A stretch of 64,000 nucleotides of DNA. Origin: Gorsachius magnificus. Taxonomy: Eukaryota; Chordata; Aves; Pelecaniformes; Ardeidae. The DNA is taken from contig CM067082.1 of NCBI GenBank assembly GCA_034008185.1, positions 104,341,311 through 104,405,310 of the forward strand. Reading direction: 5' to 3'. The notes below the pieces were generated by a model, which saw only the letters and a program-made list of their open reading frames with translations, searched no databases and was not told where the DNA came from. The position numbers and the translations under genes are program-made. This document shows positions 13,001 through 28,000 of the stretch, in pieces. Each line of letters starts with the position of its first letter. The stretch's first letter is position 1.

Positions 13001-16000
13001 CAATATTAATAATTTTTTTCCACATAGAAGTACAAAACTATACTGTAACAAGTCACAGAACTGGTCTCCAGGAACACGGTAAACTTCATAATTGTATGTC
13101 AGAGAGAAAGGACAGAGTTTCATAATGGGCAAAGCATGGTTTGTATCACTGTTTGCTTAATTGTTTTTAATTATTTGCCTGCCATTTATTAAACTTCTCC
13201 AGATGGAGAAAAGTAATAGTTTCTTAACCAAGAAAAAGAGACGATTTACCAAAATATGGGGGCTTTGTAGTGGTTTTTAAACGTGAAAATCTATACCATA
13301 TTTAATGTTAATAAGGAATCAGACCTTTGCATCGTTTTTTTGGGGTAACAAGATGTGCAATGAAAACGTCTTTTCTGTATTAACTCTTACATCTGATCTC
13401 AGTGAGATAATCAAAGTTTTTTAAATGTCTAACATGAAACATTATATTTGTATTTCATACAGTATTTATCATGCTCCATTGTAGTGGGATTTCTCCCCCT
13501 GCATGGAGCCTCAGGGGTTTTGTAAGGATTTGGCATTGTGAACCAATTTTCTTTATCAGTCAGGCATTTCTTCAAATATAAACAGTGTTTGAAGAATGAA
13601 AACCCATTGGTTCTAATATTTGTACTTTACACAATTAACAACTGATTGCTACACCTTTTGACAGTACTGTCTCAGTGTGGATAAGTATTCTAAAGGGCTT
13701 AATGTTTTTACTGTATGCACTTACGTATGTGTTGTTAGAAACAACCAGGAGACATTTTTCCTAATAAAAAAAAAACGTAGATAGACATGAAAACTTATTT
13801 TCTTTGAAATTTTTCCATAGATTGTTTCTTTTCAGCAAAACCCCACAAATTTTTGAATTTTTACTGGATATGTTTCAGTGGTGGACTGGAAATTCTTTGA
13901 GTTTTTGCTGAAAATTTGTGTGGGGTTTGATAGAAAACCAGTGTTTTCCACTAAGAGTTTCATTTAATTGGAAACCCCAGAACTTGAATGGAAGTTGTTC
14001 ACATGCATTTCCTGACAACTCACTCAGCAAACCCGCAGTCCAGTAGTCACAATCATCATTACTTTGGCTTCTGCTCCATAAGGAAAACATATGTAGAATA
14101 TAATGCAGTGGTTACCAGATGGAAATGAGAATGTTAACTGAGACAGCAATATTTCTTACAGTCTTCTGGATGGTGTTACCAAAATACTCAAAAAGTACTA
14201 GCAGTGTCTCTGTATATAAAGTAGAAGTCTCGTGCTATTTGTATTGATGACTGGTAATTATCCTGCAAAACTGCTTCTCACTTGATATATGAGCTGTGCC
14301 TAAAGACTGTTAGATAAGCTAAACCTCTGACTTCGTCCTGACACAAAAGAAGTCTTAGTCTGAAGACACTAAAAAACTTGCAGGGTACTTGATGTTTTTC
14401 AAATTTACCTGTACTCCCAGATCTGGTTCTACAGTAGTTTCCCATTTATGTGCAGTCATATGTGTAATTTTATTATTATTGATTTTTTTTATACGTTTCT
14501 ATGCATCTTTGTCTTATAGGTTTACAATGCTGGACCAAGCACTCTCCCTGGAGCTTTTCTTGACATTTCATTTCCAAACCGCCTCTCTGCCACTGGAGCT
14601 GAAATATTTCACGTTCAGCAGATGATGGTGAGTACGTTATGATGTGTTCTGAGCCCAGAGAGGCACTGAGAGCTATCGATGACTGAAACAAAAAAAAGTC
14701 CAGCAGAACTAGATGAATCAGTTGCTTTTTTAGACAATAAAAGGTTCTTTGTATTTGTGGCTAGATCATCATAAGCAGCTGAGCCCCTCCAGCTGTTGAA
14801 TGCTGTCCCTCACCTAGGGCAAGCAGCTGGCTGTGTATTCGTGGTTTCCTACAATGCAGTGTAAAACTAGGTCAGGCTAATCCTGGAGGAAATGTGGAGA
14901 ATACTTCTCTGAATCACACCTCTAAAGAGGACTGAGTCTTAATCAGAGTCCTCCCCGATTAAATGGTGCATGTAATATCAGCAGGATGTGTTACCAAGCT
15001 GACTCACATTCCCTATTTTTTTCTCTGGTTATCTGCACAAATGCTAGCTAGGTCTGAATACATTATCAGTATCTATTTTTCTATAGTCTACATTAAAATT
15101 TGCCCTTTTTGAGTGTTCTGTTAACAAATGTAAGTAACAGAAATTCATTCTTTCAACACAACGTTTTTCAAAAGATGATTTTGTGTCAGCGACAAAGCAA
15201 ATCAAAATAAATTGCAGCAAAGGAGACACATTCTTAAATTTCATTTCTAATATTTATTTATTACTTTCAAAGCTTTTGTTAAACCACTAAAATACCATCA
15301 TTTATACTGTGGTGGCCAAGAGAGGGAAACCTCACTACTGAGGTAAATTTGTTGCTGAAATTCGGAGTAAACTGTGAGATGGAGCCAGCTCTTTGGGCTA
15401 CTTGAAAAGAAATATTATACTTTGTTTATTGCTAGCTACTTTTCTAGCCTTTTGCATGGAAAAGTATTACCATCCCTCATATGCAGGTAACTGTCACTGA
15501 ATCTGTGTAAATATAGCTCCAGTTACACCTTTTTAAGCAGGTTTCCAAGATTTGTGCTGTAGAAAGGTATGAAAGAAATATATATATGGCTTACAGATGG
15601 GCACTAAAGACAGAATCACTGAGAAACAGATTCGGGGTATTGTATGAGGCACCAGTGTTGTATAGACTGAGTCAATTCTCCAACTAGACTGAATTAATTC
15701 TCCAGCCTATGTCTCATTTTCCATGGCATTGCATTTTAATGTTTTATTTCGTCCAGCCTTACATACGGAAGATCACCTTCCCTTCAATGTATGGCCTGTC
15801 AAAGGATCGTGACCTGTTTCCTTGTCCCTTCCCTGGTCTCTGTGTGCTGTGGGAGAGGGTGTGTGTCTGTGTGGGTTCGCAGCAGCAGCAGAGAGGTGGG
15901 AGTCTCCTTAAAAGATTTTGTTTGCCCAAATGCTGGTGTCTCCTCTGAAGTCAGTCATCCTATATATTTCTACATAGCCAAGGGAGAGGAATAGAAAACT

Positions 16001-19000
16001 CAGCCCATCTAATCTAAGGTGTGATGAATTCCTTCTAAGGCATTGCTTGTTTCTCTGTGTTGACTCTTCCAGAAGTCTGGGCGAATTGTCTTAGACAAGA
16101 CACCTCTTTTGCACGTTTGAATTAGCTGAGGTGTATGCTGCCCACCAAGTGGACAAGGGCTAATTTCCAGGCAAAGTTTGTCATCATTTCTACGCAAGAC
16201 CCAAAGTTACACTGACAAGGATAGGACGGACTATATGGTTTTGAGTAGCTGTTAGGAAAACAAGGCAAAAACCTTAAATCTTGCACTTAACTTGTTTTTC
16301 ATTGCTGTTGTACCCCTGATGGCTTACCTAAAGGAGGTCCATCTGGGCGGGGTGGCCTTGAGCACTGTGCTAAAAAATACTTGCAGGGTTTGCATGCCTT
16401 TTCCTCAACAACAGGTTGAATTTCCCCCAGCGTTATATGACACCTTTCTTCTACTTTGCAGTTTGTCTTTGTAGAAATTTCAAACTGCCATTTGTGAAAC
16501 CTATTTGCATTGCAGGCTGAAGAGTGGTAGTAGGCAAGTATGGTTTTATGAGAGATGTCTGCATGATACACTGGTGTACTCCAGATCATTTCAACCACTG
16601 TTTTTTGGGTATATGGGCAGTAGGAGTCTAATGCATGACTTTTTGAGCATCTCAGACATGTTAATAAACATTATCCAAGCAAATCCCATCTGGGATAGTG
16701 GTTATCCCTGCTTTACAGATAAATAATTGAAACACCAAATGGTTTGCCTGAGGTCACACAGGAAATTTGTGTCAGAGACAGGCACTGAACCCATGTCTCC
16801 CAAGTCGTACTACTGTAACAGGAAAAGCATCCTAGTGTCCTTCCTCCTGCCTCTCTCCCACTGAGGTATTTATTGACTCAAAAGGGAACTAAAATCATGG
16901 AGATTTTCATCTTTTCATAGACTAAATATACTTAAACAAACAAACAAAACCCTAAAAGCAGCAGATTGGCATGAACTTTGGAAAATGGGTTAGAACAGCT
17001 GTTTTTCAAGAGCATTTTTGTAAGCATAGTCATTAAGGATTTCAAGTCTTTGCTTATTTTGAACTTCCCAGAATCTAGACCGCAGTAAAGGTGATCGTGT
17101 CCTTTCAGACAGTGCAGGTGTTTCTGTAATTATACCTTTATACCTATAATCTAGCCATTCTAGGTGTCAGCCTAGACCTTTCAGAATAGCTGTCATTAAT
17201 GCAGAGGATTAGGAATTGTCATTTATCTGTATCTGAAACTGTTGACACAGAATTTGGGATTTGATGACATCCTGGTTTTGGTTTTTTAAAGCTAATAATT
17301 CTTTTGCCACTTCTCTGATGTACAGTACAGAGGTGAAATTTATGGGTGAATATGCATAGTAAAAGCACTAAAGTTTGTGTCTCAAATACACATATACCAC
17401 ACATGATAGTACCAGGAGCTAATTCCTTCATATTGTATTGACTGATCTCATCTTTCAGGCATAAAAAATAATAAAATGAAGAGAGTCACATATGGCCCAC
17501 TGGAACGGCCTGTATCTCTGGGAGGTGTTAATAGGAATTATTATCTTGCTGCTCTTAGAGGAAATGACAGCCCTTGTGCTTCCTCTGTTCCTGTTGCTCT
17601 AAGCTTTTGGCTCTATTGCAGAAGCCGCTTTAAGATTTTCTTCCAGAGAAATTCAAGTCACGGAGGTGTTTTGACATTTGGAGTTCTGCTTTAGAGATGT
17701 TCAGACGCTCTTCAAGGGGTCTTTGGAGTTTCTGCTGCACTTCCCCCAACAAAACCCCTAATATATAATGGAAACAAGTCAACAGTAAAAGCCAGAATTA
17801 AAAGAAAATGGATAATTGAAAGAAAACTAGGGGAAAAAAAGTGAACTTCTTCCCTATCAGAAATTTTAAAGCAAAAAGAAATGCTAGAAATTTTACAAGT
17901 CATTTTAACTAGGGAATTTCACCATGGGCATTGATTTTACGTAGCAGATACTCAAATTCTGAAGCAGTAAATGGTACTTTGGAAGCGAATAAGACAAATT
18001 AGTACTTGTTTGGTTTTATATATTTTTGTGTTTGCTTTCTTGCAGAGGTTTCAAGCCAGGTTAAAAACATAATAAATGAAATACCTCAGCTTGCTGGTAA
18101 AAGTGTTGTGATAGGAACAGTGTAGGTAATAACACAGAATAGCTTCACTCAAACAGAGTACGGTAAAGTTAGTGTTAACAAAAATATATATTCTTCACTC
18201 TTCAAGCCATTGATTATCTGTTCTTCCACAAAGGAAAACAGTGCTCATTATACTTGTGTGTGTTTTGGTTTTGAACTGAAAGATTAGTAATTTCCTTTGG
18301 GTATCCAGCTAATTTGGAGGGCAAGGGAAGCGCTACTTGACTTGCCAGCCAAGGAGCTGCTTTCCGGGGCATCCAAAAAGATTTTCACAATGGGAGTTCC
18401 TACCAAATTAACCAGGGTATTTCCTGAAGCTGTTGATAAATTAGCAGTGTGTCCGGGATTACTCTGATGCTGGCTTCATGAAACTGGATCAGATTGTTGC
18501 CTTCCTATTTATTTTATTTCCAGTGAAGGTAAACACAATTATGAGGAACGAGGGACTAACAGTTGGAAACGGAGTTTGTCTGGAAGCCATCTGCAGTGCA
18601 AGCAGATGACCCTCAGCCCTCCTCTGGAGGGACCAAGCTCTGTCAGGTCTTGTTTAGACTCCAGTCAGACAATTGTCACCAGAACCAAAGATGCACGGTG
18701 TTAACCCAGAGCAAGTGTCATGTGCACTTGTGGGTTTTTGGAAGGAGCTGTTACTTCTTCTGTTGCATGCATCATGCAAGCCAGAAAGCATTGATTTGTT
18801 TTAAGAGCCCGTTCAGATGAATCAATACCAAGGATATAAAGAACTGTGGTGTTGTCATTGCTGAGATAAGAATCTTGTTGGAAAGTGAGATGCACATGTT
18901 GCAAGACAATCTCTTCAAAGAGTTTGCAGACTAGGCAATGAAGTAAAGGGGAATTCAGAAGAAGGAGGGAGAAGGAAAGAAATACTGTCCTCAGTTTTCT

Positions 19001-22000
19001 GATGAGAAACTCCTTCCCTACATGTAACTTTTGATATGTAAGTGTAGTCATTACTGGTTTAGTAATTGCTAGTAATAGAATATTTTTAAATTACTGTCTT
19101 CTCTTACCTTAGTAATTCATGGAGAGAGAGGGGCATAGAAACAACTCTGGAGAAGCACTTGCTGGTCTCCACTGACAATACAAAAGCCATCTAATCTCCC
19201 AGAGTTTCCCTAGGCATCTAAGCTTAGACTTTGAGAATTATCTCCGGAGAGAGAAAAATGGGTTAAACCTCAGTCTTGTGAATTCTGCTCCCGTTAACCT
19301 TGAGTGTGCCAGTTAGCACAAGCCCCTAGTTCCTGGTCCAGCGTTTCCATCACTTTTTGGTTAGGGAGCAAAATAAAAAGCCCGTCTGTTGGAAGGACAA
19401 ACAGAAGTCCTCCAGTTGTCGTCTTATGCTTGGCGTATTCACTTCACTTCCTTTCTTCTGTCTGCGCTGGTGAGACTTGGATTGTGCCTTTATGAAAGCT
19501 GGGTATCAGTAAGGTTTAAAATATAAAGAAAAGCTGACTTGGAAGTGAAGTAACAGCATGGAGGGGTTGAAGAGAATTCCCTTTCCAAGTTGCCTTTTAA
19601 GTTAATGGCTGCATGAACATGGGATTGTAGAAAAGCTTGGTATGTTCAATAAGGAAAACTACTGAAATAAACATTATTCTCTTCCTCTGAACACTGAAAC
19701 AGAAAAAGTAAAATGGAGTCAGTCCCAAAGCCACAAGTCTTTCCTGGCTGATGACAGGTTACATTTTTAAGGCCAGTTTTGTGTAGCACTCGCATCATTT
19801 TTCTTCCTGGCATTTGCACAGTAATGGCTGTAAGGAGCAGGAAGACATTAAAGGGAAGAGTTAAAGCTTGCTGTCTTATTCCATGAAAGGTCCCAGGCTG
19901 CTTGAAGTTTTTCTTCACTTGTATAATGGAAAAGAATCTTTGCAATTTTAAAACCTGAAATGTAATTTCTGCTTATTACCTGTAGGTTGCTATCCTAAGA
20001 ATCTGTAGGTTGCTATCCTATAAGAATAAGTTGCTTTGGCGACTGGACTGCTGATGTTTAAAACCATAAGCAAAAGAGGACTGTCAGAGCTCTCTAAAGT
20101 GCTGGTAGTGTATGAATGCTCCCTGAAGCATATGTTGAGATTGTAAGGCTCGCTATTGCATGCTCCACGTTTAGAGGCAAACCTGTTTATTGTTACCATT
20201 ATGTAGAAAACCCCCTGCATGTTGAGAGCCAGTTTAAAATTGTTTAGTTTCTGTCTTTTGAAGTTTCAGGTCTTGACTCTGAAAATATATATACACAGTC
20301 GCAGTATGTGAAAACATAAATACTTGCTGATAGTACTTGATGTAGGAGAATTTTTTGCCAGCAGCAATTTATACTGCTGCTTGTTGCCACCGTTGATACG
20401 AGGTTTGTATGGGAACATTTTGGACTTAGAGCAAGATTTATTTTAGCCCTTTATATTAGTCATCTCCCCCGTAGTCTCTTCATTTCAGTGACTGCTATAT
20501 ACACTTTCACATGCACAGATTTTGGCACCATATTTAAAGGCATAGCTAGATTGCTGGAGGAAATTATTCATTCCAGGGAGTGTATTGTACAGGAACTTAC
20601 TGACCTTCCTGCCTCCTTCACTTTAATTGCTTCTTTAAATGACTGTTTCGAAATATTTTGCTTAGACAGTTGGAGGTGTTCCCCCACCCCCAGCCTAGAG
20701 CATCTCTGATAGTGATGGAATCTGGCTTTGCTGGGGAGCCCTGTCACTTGCAGAAGAAACTGGTGCATCCACCCCATCCCAGGATGGCTGTGAGGGGAGG
20801 CAGGAGCATATGCCATGGTCCAGCATGGCACAGTCTCATCTAGGCGTGGGAAGCAGGACCCCGAAGCAGCTCAGAAAGAGCTCTCGTAAATGTCTTCCTA
20901 ATGTCACCATGATAAACTGAAGCTCATTCAGCGAAGAGGAACTTAGCTCTCATTTAAGATTTCATTGTTATACAGGGAAGGGTGCCTGGCCATAAAATAA
21001 AGTTCTTTTCCTGAGTTAGGACCTTAAAATAAATCCAAAGTGGAAAAAAAATCATGACATTTTTTGCTTTACAGGAAACATCTGAATCACTATACAAAAA
21101 CTGTGCCTTGGTTAGAGTTCACTGCATGAAAATGTTCTTGAAAATGATCTTTTCATGCCTTGCAGGATATTGCCTTCAGGATACAGCAAGACTGCTTAAC
21201 ATGGCAGAAAGTTTTCTGTGACTTCCTAGTTTAGATTTTTAGTCGAAACCAGATTTGGACAAATTTCTATTTGACATTTTCTATTTGTTTTGTCCAAATC
21301 TTCTAGCAATGAGAGTACTGTAGTATTTGCACAAGCAGTGAAATTTTTTTGCAAATGCTAGCTAAGGAGAATGTTCATGAAAAGCACATTTTGAATGTAC
21401 AAAGAAAAGCCTGTCTTTCAAGGAAGACTGGTACTATAAAGATCAGAGCCATCAAAACATGGAGAAAAATACACTGTGATCTATGTATTAAATCAGACCA
21501 TGGCAACACTTGACGAGTTCATTTGTGGCCTTCTCACAATTAGCTTCTAGTTAAATTTGTCAAATTACTTATTTACTGAATTTTTCCAACATTCTCCTGC
21601 TGCAAAACTCATGACCTGTCAATATAATGTGGCAGTCTGATTAATATTTTGCATCAGCTGAAAGTGTTGCTACTTTGTGAACTGCCCATATTTCCTATTT
21701 TCTTAGCTGAATATGTGAAATTCCAGTTTTTAAAAAGATGGCTGATTTGCCTTTTTATAAAAATGAATTTCAGATAAAGAAAGAAGTCTTATGAAGTGAA
21801 TTGCATATATATACTAGTTCTTATCAGATTCATGAAGGAAGCAGGAGGTTTGGTAGATACCACAGTAATAAGGAGTTTTTCTGAGGTATGGAAAAAAATA
21901 AACAGCAGAGTTTTTTGTAAGCTTCCCAGGCAGAGAATTCCCTGGTGAAGGAACTACTGAGTGAGAAAAGAAGGGAGTCTACAAATTTTTATTTTCTTTT

Positions 22001-25000
22001 AATTTTTTATTTATTTTTTTATTTATTTTTGAAGGAGTGTAAGAATTACAACCTTTCACGATTTTCCCATTGGTGAAGCTGTTCCTGCCAAAAACAATGA
22101 AGAAGGAAATTCAGGAAAGAGCTGATTAATTAATTCTTTTAACATACATGCCTCTTTTAAATGCTGATTCATAAACTAGCCCTTCTTTTATAAATAACAT
22201 ACAAGATCTGTGTTTTAAATATAAATTTAGAAACTAAGAAAGGAAGAGTTAAAAACAATGCTATCTGTGTGTATAAACTCTATCTCCCATTTGATGGAAG
22301 AAGGGTTTAACCCCCCTGTTCATGTATTAGAGTGGAAATAGGCATCTTTTGTTGGATTTCTCTCCTGACTCTGAAAGTACATCATTCCAGTCTTGTGCAA
22401 GGTACTGGATAGTATCAAAAGTATCAATAAACCATTCCCCTTGGGTGAATGAGAATTCCAAGAATGTCCTGGAAACAAAGGACATCTTCTGCCTAACTTA
22501 AAATACCCCATCCCCAGGAAGGTTTTTTTTTTTTTAATGAGAATGACTCATTTAATCTTCAGGTGTCTACAATAGATGAGCAATATCATCCTCTTGGAGG
22601 TCATACCTTCTCTTCACTGCCTCTAAAGAGAGCTTAGATCTTAGAGCTGATCTTAGATACCTTTCTGATACATACAAGTATCTGCTTTAGCGAAACATCC
22701 CACCCAAGTTGTTTGAACTCTACAGGGAGTGTATTTATCTGCACAGTCTTCAGAACTTTTCATCCTAACATCAACACAGCCCACGAGGAAAGTCCACCAG
22801 GTAAATTAAAAAACAAGGGCTTATTTGTGGTTTATGCGTCATAGGAAGGGCTGTAAAAGGGGATGTGCTGGGGACAGGTAGAACCTAGCTGAAGGAGCGC
22901 TGAACTCCAAGTGATTTCAGGGTCTTTTTAAATAGAGACATACCTTGAGATCTATTTGCTGCCTCATGTGTTAAGCATTTCACAGTTCATCACAGGGAGA
23001 GAAAATGTACCTGTTAAAGGCTGATATATAAGGAGCACATGAATGTTAGAGGTAAACCAGTTTCCTAGGCCTGAATCTTCTGTGGACCTTGCAATTAAAT
23101 AATACGAGTGGTCGGTCTTTCTTCTCTCTGTGTACATGTGGCGGCGCCCTCTGTCTAGGAAAGGAGCCACCATCTTGTAAGTCAGGAATTTTAAATCAGA
23201 AGATCTTCGCTTTTCTTGCTAAACTGGGTAGGCAGCACTAGTTCTTGAGAGCAGTACTTCTGGGGATTACTGCTAAGTATGTGCAAAGTGGTTGCAGGGC
23301 CAAGACCAAGCAAATGTTGTGGGATTATGCTGATCAAACCCAGTTAACAGGTTATTTAATTAAGCTGCAGGGTTAAGTGCATCAGACAAACATCTACAGG
23401 CATTGCAGTCAGGTTAGCACAGATTTATGCCAAATGTGCATCTGGTGTTTTCCTTTTGGCTGGAGGAGCAGGAGCCAGCGCTACGGTGGAATACTCCTCT
23501 ATCCTGATTTAATGCTTTAGCATTGCCACTTTGCTGTTTAAATATTGTCTGTCATGGCCATGTAAATTTACCTATTGGATCTGTGGAGTATTGGTTTTGC
23601 TTAACAGCATTGCTATTTTTAGTCAAAATCTTTCAAGGGTTGTGTAAAATGGGTTAATTTTAAAAATTCTTTTCTGTTGTTTCAGTGGCTCTTAAATTTA
23701 TTGCCAGAATCAACAAAACTGCTGTGATTCAAACATGTTTCAGTATCTGTGAATATTAAACATTTTTGGCATATGGAGCAAGTACTCAGATAACATATTT
23801 ACATAAGTTATTTGTCTACTGTTGAAAGTCTGACCTTGTCTGGAATTTCTTGTGAGTACTCTTTTTTTTTTTTTCTCAGTGTGTGTGGCAGATTAACCAT
23901 GCCTATCAATTCATCTCTGTTCACCTACTATTGGGTGAATCAGTATCTTTGAATCAGGACACACGTATACATTTTTCCCCTAATATTAGGGTGAGTGTGC
24001 TATGGTTAGCAACAAAGATAAACAAAAATGGATCTGTTATTTATTATCCAATTTGCAAACTTGAACCACTGATTAGACATGCATACATAAATAAAACAGT
24101 AAAAAAACTAATAAGAAAAGAGAAATATGTAAAAACTATCTGGCAGCAATTTCAAGAAGTCTACGGACAAACTGCCCTTTGGAGCCAGCATCCCCCAAGG
24201 CTGATGAGAAAGGCATTCATTTCAGACGTGAACAATGTTAACAATTTTGTGAAACAACTGACCTGTGTTCAGACCTTGAGCGTATTTCCTGCAGCTGAAA
24301 TTGCAGTTCCAAATATCTTGTGTCTCATGACGTTTTCCCTGAACTTGCCCCCATGCTTTTTCCGTGTTCGGACCTGGGTTTGGTTCCACCACACGCACTC
24401 ACGGCTGGATTCCACCTTCATGCTTGCTGGATTCCACCTTCAGCTTAATGCTGCTGGCTTCCAGGCTCTTGCTAATAGCTGGTGATGATTTAGCTCAAGA
24501 GGGGAATCAGGCTTACTGGAAGAGCCTGGAAACTTTAAGTTTTAATGCCATAATGAATTCCTTTGCATTAATGGGAGTCTAGTATTTTGTATAAGAAATG
24601 AGCTGAAGATACACATTTTCTTGCCTGTTTATCTTGTAAAACACCAATCATTAAACATGGATTAGCACACAGCTTCTTATGTGCAGCAGTGCAGCAGAGA
24701 GATTGTACTTAATGCTTCGTTGGAAGTGACAGCTATTTTCGTTATGTTTTTCAGTCTCCTTCTTCCAAGAAACTCCTATCACATGCACATACTTAACCCC
24801 ACGCCAAATGCCAATTTACACTTCCCTGTGCTTGGGCCTCAGCTGACCTTTCCAGCCCCCTGTTTGGAAGTTGTATTTCATTTCCCTCTCCCAGGTTGAC
24901 ATCTTGTGCAGGATATGAGGTTCTGAAAAATTGGAGGGTCTCGCCTTTGATGCATGTTAAATGGGTTAAGGTTAAGTCTAGAGGGGGCCACTGGCTTTCA

Positions 25001-28000
25001 GTCTACCTGTGAAGTTTGTTACAGGCAGTAGGGCCTGAACACTTAAAACATTTGCTAACAAACCCCAACAATTTCTTAAAGGCCCAAAAGGCTTGCAAGA
25101 AATTGCCATGTTCTGAGAGTAGCTACAGATGAGCTGAAATGATGTTACGAGTACCCTGAAGGTGGGGGGCAGACCTGATGGTAGAAGGGGAATGTGCAGA
25201 GGCAGCAGGTGTATTATTTCCCCTACAAACTCCAAACGCCCTAAACCCACCTGGATTAGAAATGCAAGAAGTGTTTCATTGGCAACCCTGGATTATCCTC
25301 TATGTTCCCAGGGAGCGTGTGGTGATTGTTCCCCTTGCACTTGTACCACCTTGCTGAAGTGCCAAGCCCAGCCCAAGTATTCTCATAAATCCCTACATGT
25401 GCAGGGAAAGTCAGAAAGGATGATCCTTGTGTATGTAATTTCCCATGCAGCCCTATTAGATATCCTGCAATTTTTTAGGATGTAATGTGTGTGGCGTGTA
25501 CATGGTATGATTTACATACAACTCTGAAATGTCCTCCTGCCACTTTTTCTTAAGGGTGGTGTAGTCTGATATGGTTAAAAATCATTGCTACTTTACGGGT
25601 TTACGCCTGCTGCATAAGACTTTTCAAATGTTCAGAGTCCACTAAAGTCATCTTGTGGGAATATCTTCCTTGTTGCAGATACAGCATTTTTAGAGCATGA
25701 AGTAATGCACATGCTTTCTACAGTGGTTACGTCTTGTCTCTGAGAAGCTTAGTGGTTTATGCTGACGACAAAAAGTTGGCAGAGTAACCTGTTGTATAGG
25801 CTGTTCTATTTAAACGTTGTCTCTCAAGCCATCTTTATGGGTTCTTTAAGGGGACAACAACTTCCAGTAAATTAACAGAGCTAGAGACTAACTTGGCTCT
25901 GAACGTGTGGCCATGTATGGGTAGGGTAGGCAGCATGAGGAATATTCTGCTTTTCTGCATGATGATAGTTACTAATACTTTGCAAAGTTGTGGTGACCTT
26001 TAGAGGCCTGTTATGCACGGTGCTATTTACAGTCTGTGTAGTACAAATGTTCTGGCTTATATTTCTTCGTGTCTGTGCATGTTGCATGTATATATTTTCC
26101 TTTTTTTACCTTTCTTTACCTTGAGGCTGAGCAGATTGACAAAAGTGCCTTTGAACTTGAGATAAAAACTAGAAAAAAAATAAAAATACACATGATGTGT
26201 TGACCTTAGGTGTTTTGCAGCCTATGACAAGATGTTCCTAGAGAATGGGAACATCCCTACATACGGACAGCCTGATAAAAAGAAACACTTGTCAGTAAAA
26301 ACTTGTGTGGGAAAATTTTGCTTTTGTTCTTGGTGTTGGTTTGCCTCACATGAAGACATTATTCAAGATGGTCAAAACATGCTTTATTCTGATTAGAACA
26401 ATGACAAATCATAATAAATGTATCAAGTTATAAATTCTTTGTGGAAAAGTTTTTTGAAAAATATTTGGGTTTCCATCAGAAAACCACCCCTTTATGAATG
26501 TTTCTGTTTAGAATTGAAAATCTGAAAATGTAATTGCTTTGCAAAAATATGATATTTTTTCTTAATTGGAAAGATTTTTCAGGAGTTGAAGGCTAGGATC
26601 AGTAGCTGGTAGTATTTAGTTCTGTGTTACAAAAATTTTATGCTGTTACCGTGAAAAAACTCATTATATATGTGGTAGTCTCAACTATATGTGAGACTAT
26701 AGACTATTGTATATATATGTAGAGAAGAAGAAAAAGGAGAAAATAATTTAAGCCCTTTGAAATTATTTTTATGCCTTTTTTTTCTGCAATGTAAAGCTGT
26801 TTAAGGAAATCTGCTAGGTCAGATTAAAAAAACTATATATTGCTTCTAGTTTTGTAGGAATTTTATATGGTCAGGACTGATTGTAGCTTTTTTGTTTCAG
26901 AAGGGTTTGCTTATGCAGAAATGTAACCATTCTAGTATATAACAAACAATATGAATTCCAGGAGTCCTGCTTGTAGGAGTTAATGTAATATCCACACTTG
27001 TGAGTGGAAAAAAATTGAAAGTTTGTTCTTAGCAAGCATGCATGATGTGTATTTTGTGCACTTTTGGAGTCATCACCCTTTGCAGAAGTTCTGCTGGGCT
27101 GAAGACTGAAGTATGCCTTAGAGTGCTTCTTTACTAGCATCTTCATTCAGTCCAGAAGTCCAGACCTTTCAAAGCAAAATCCCCAGCCCTCCCCATGCAG
27201 GGAGCTGTGGTTCACATCGCAGAGTGCACAAACTGGATTCCATTTTGAGGTAACAGAAACACGAAGGAGCACTTGAAGAGTCCGCTTAACATTCATTTGA
27301 GGCTGCAGCCTATTCAGACCACAAGATCAGACTCTCAGAGCAAGTTAGGAAAGTATGTAACATGGACATTGGGTGCTGAAATTGCTGTGCAATTAGCCTG
27401 GTTCACCTTTTTGTTTGGCCTACATTATGTGCTAGTGTAGACTTTGTCTACATCCATCTGCATACAGATTTTAGGTACGCTTCCAGTACAGGAGACTTAC
27501 CTGTATTGCCAGTGCACCAGACCACAAATCATGTCACGCAGGACTTAAAACAGATAAATACCTTCTGGAAAACAAAATGAAACAACCTTCAGCAGAGTCT
27601 TGGAAGTCCCTCCTTGGGAGGCTGCAGGGCTGCTCCTGCTTGGTATCTCGGTCAGGATAGGGTTTTTATTTCTCAAGCTGCAGTCTTAATGTTGGATTTA
27701 GGAGAGCCTCCCTTCTGTCCCTGTTCCCCCTGCCCCAGTTTTGTTGTTGTTTGTTTGTGTTAGGAATTGGATGTTGTTTTTTCTCTGTGGCTTTTGTATA
27801 GTCCTTGTACTGAGTGCAAAGGCAACGTGCATCTCTTTCCACATCCTCTGCACTGCTCCGAAAACCCTCTTCTGCTATTTCTGTGAGATGTTAGACCCCA
27901 GGTCCTGGGAATATCACTTTGGGGGTAGTCCTTTTCTTTTTATAGGCTGCTGAGACCACATGGAAATTTCCAAAAAGCTCTAGTATGTCACGTACCCTGA

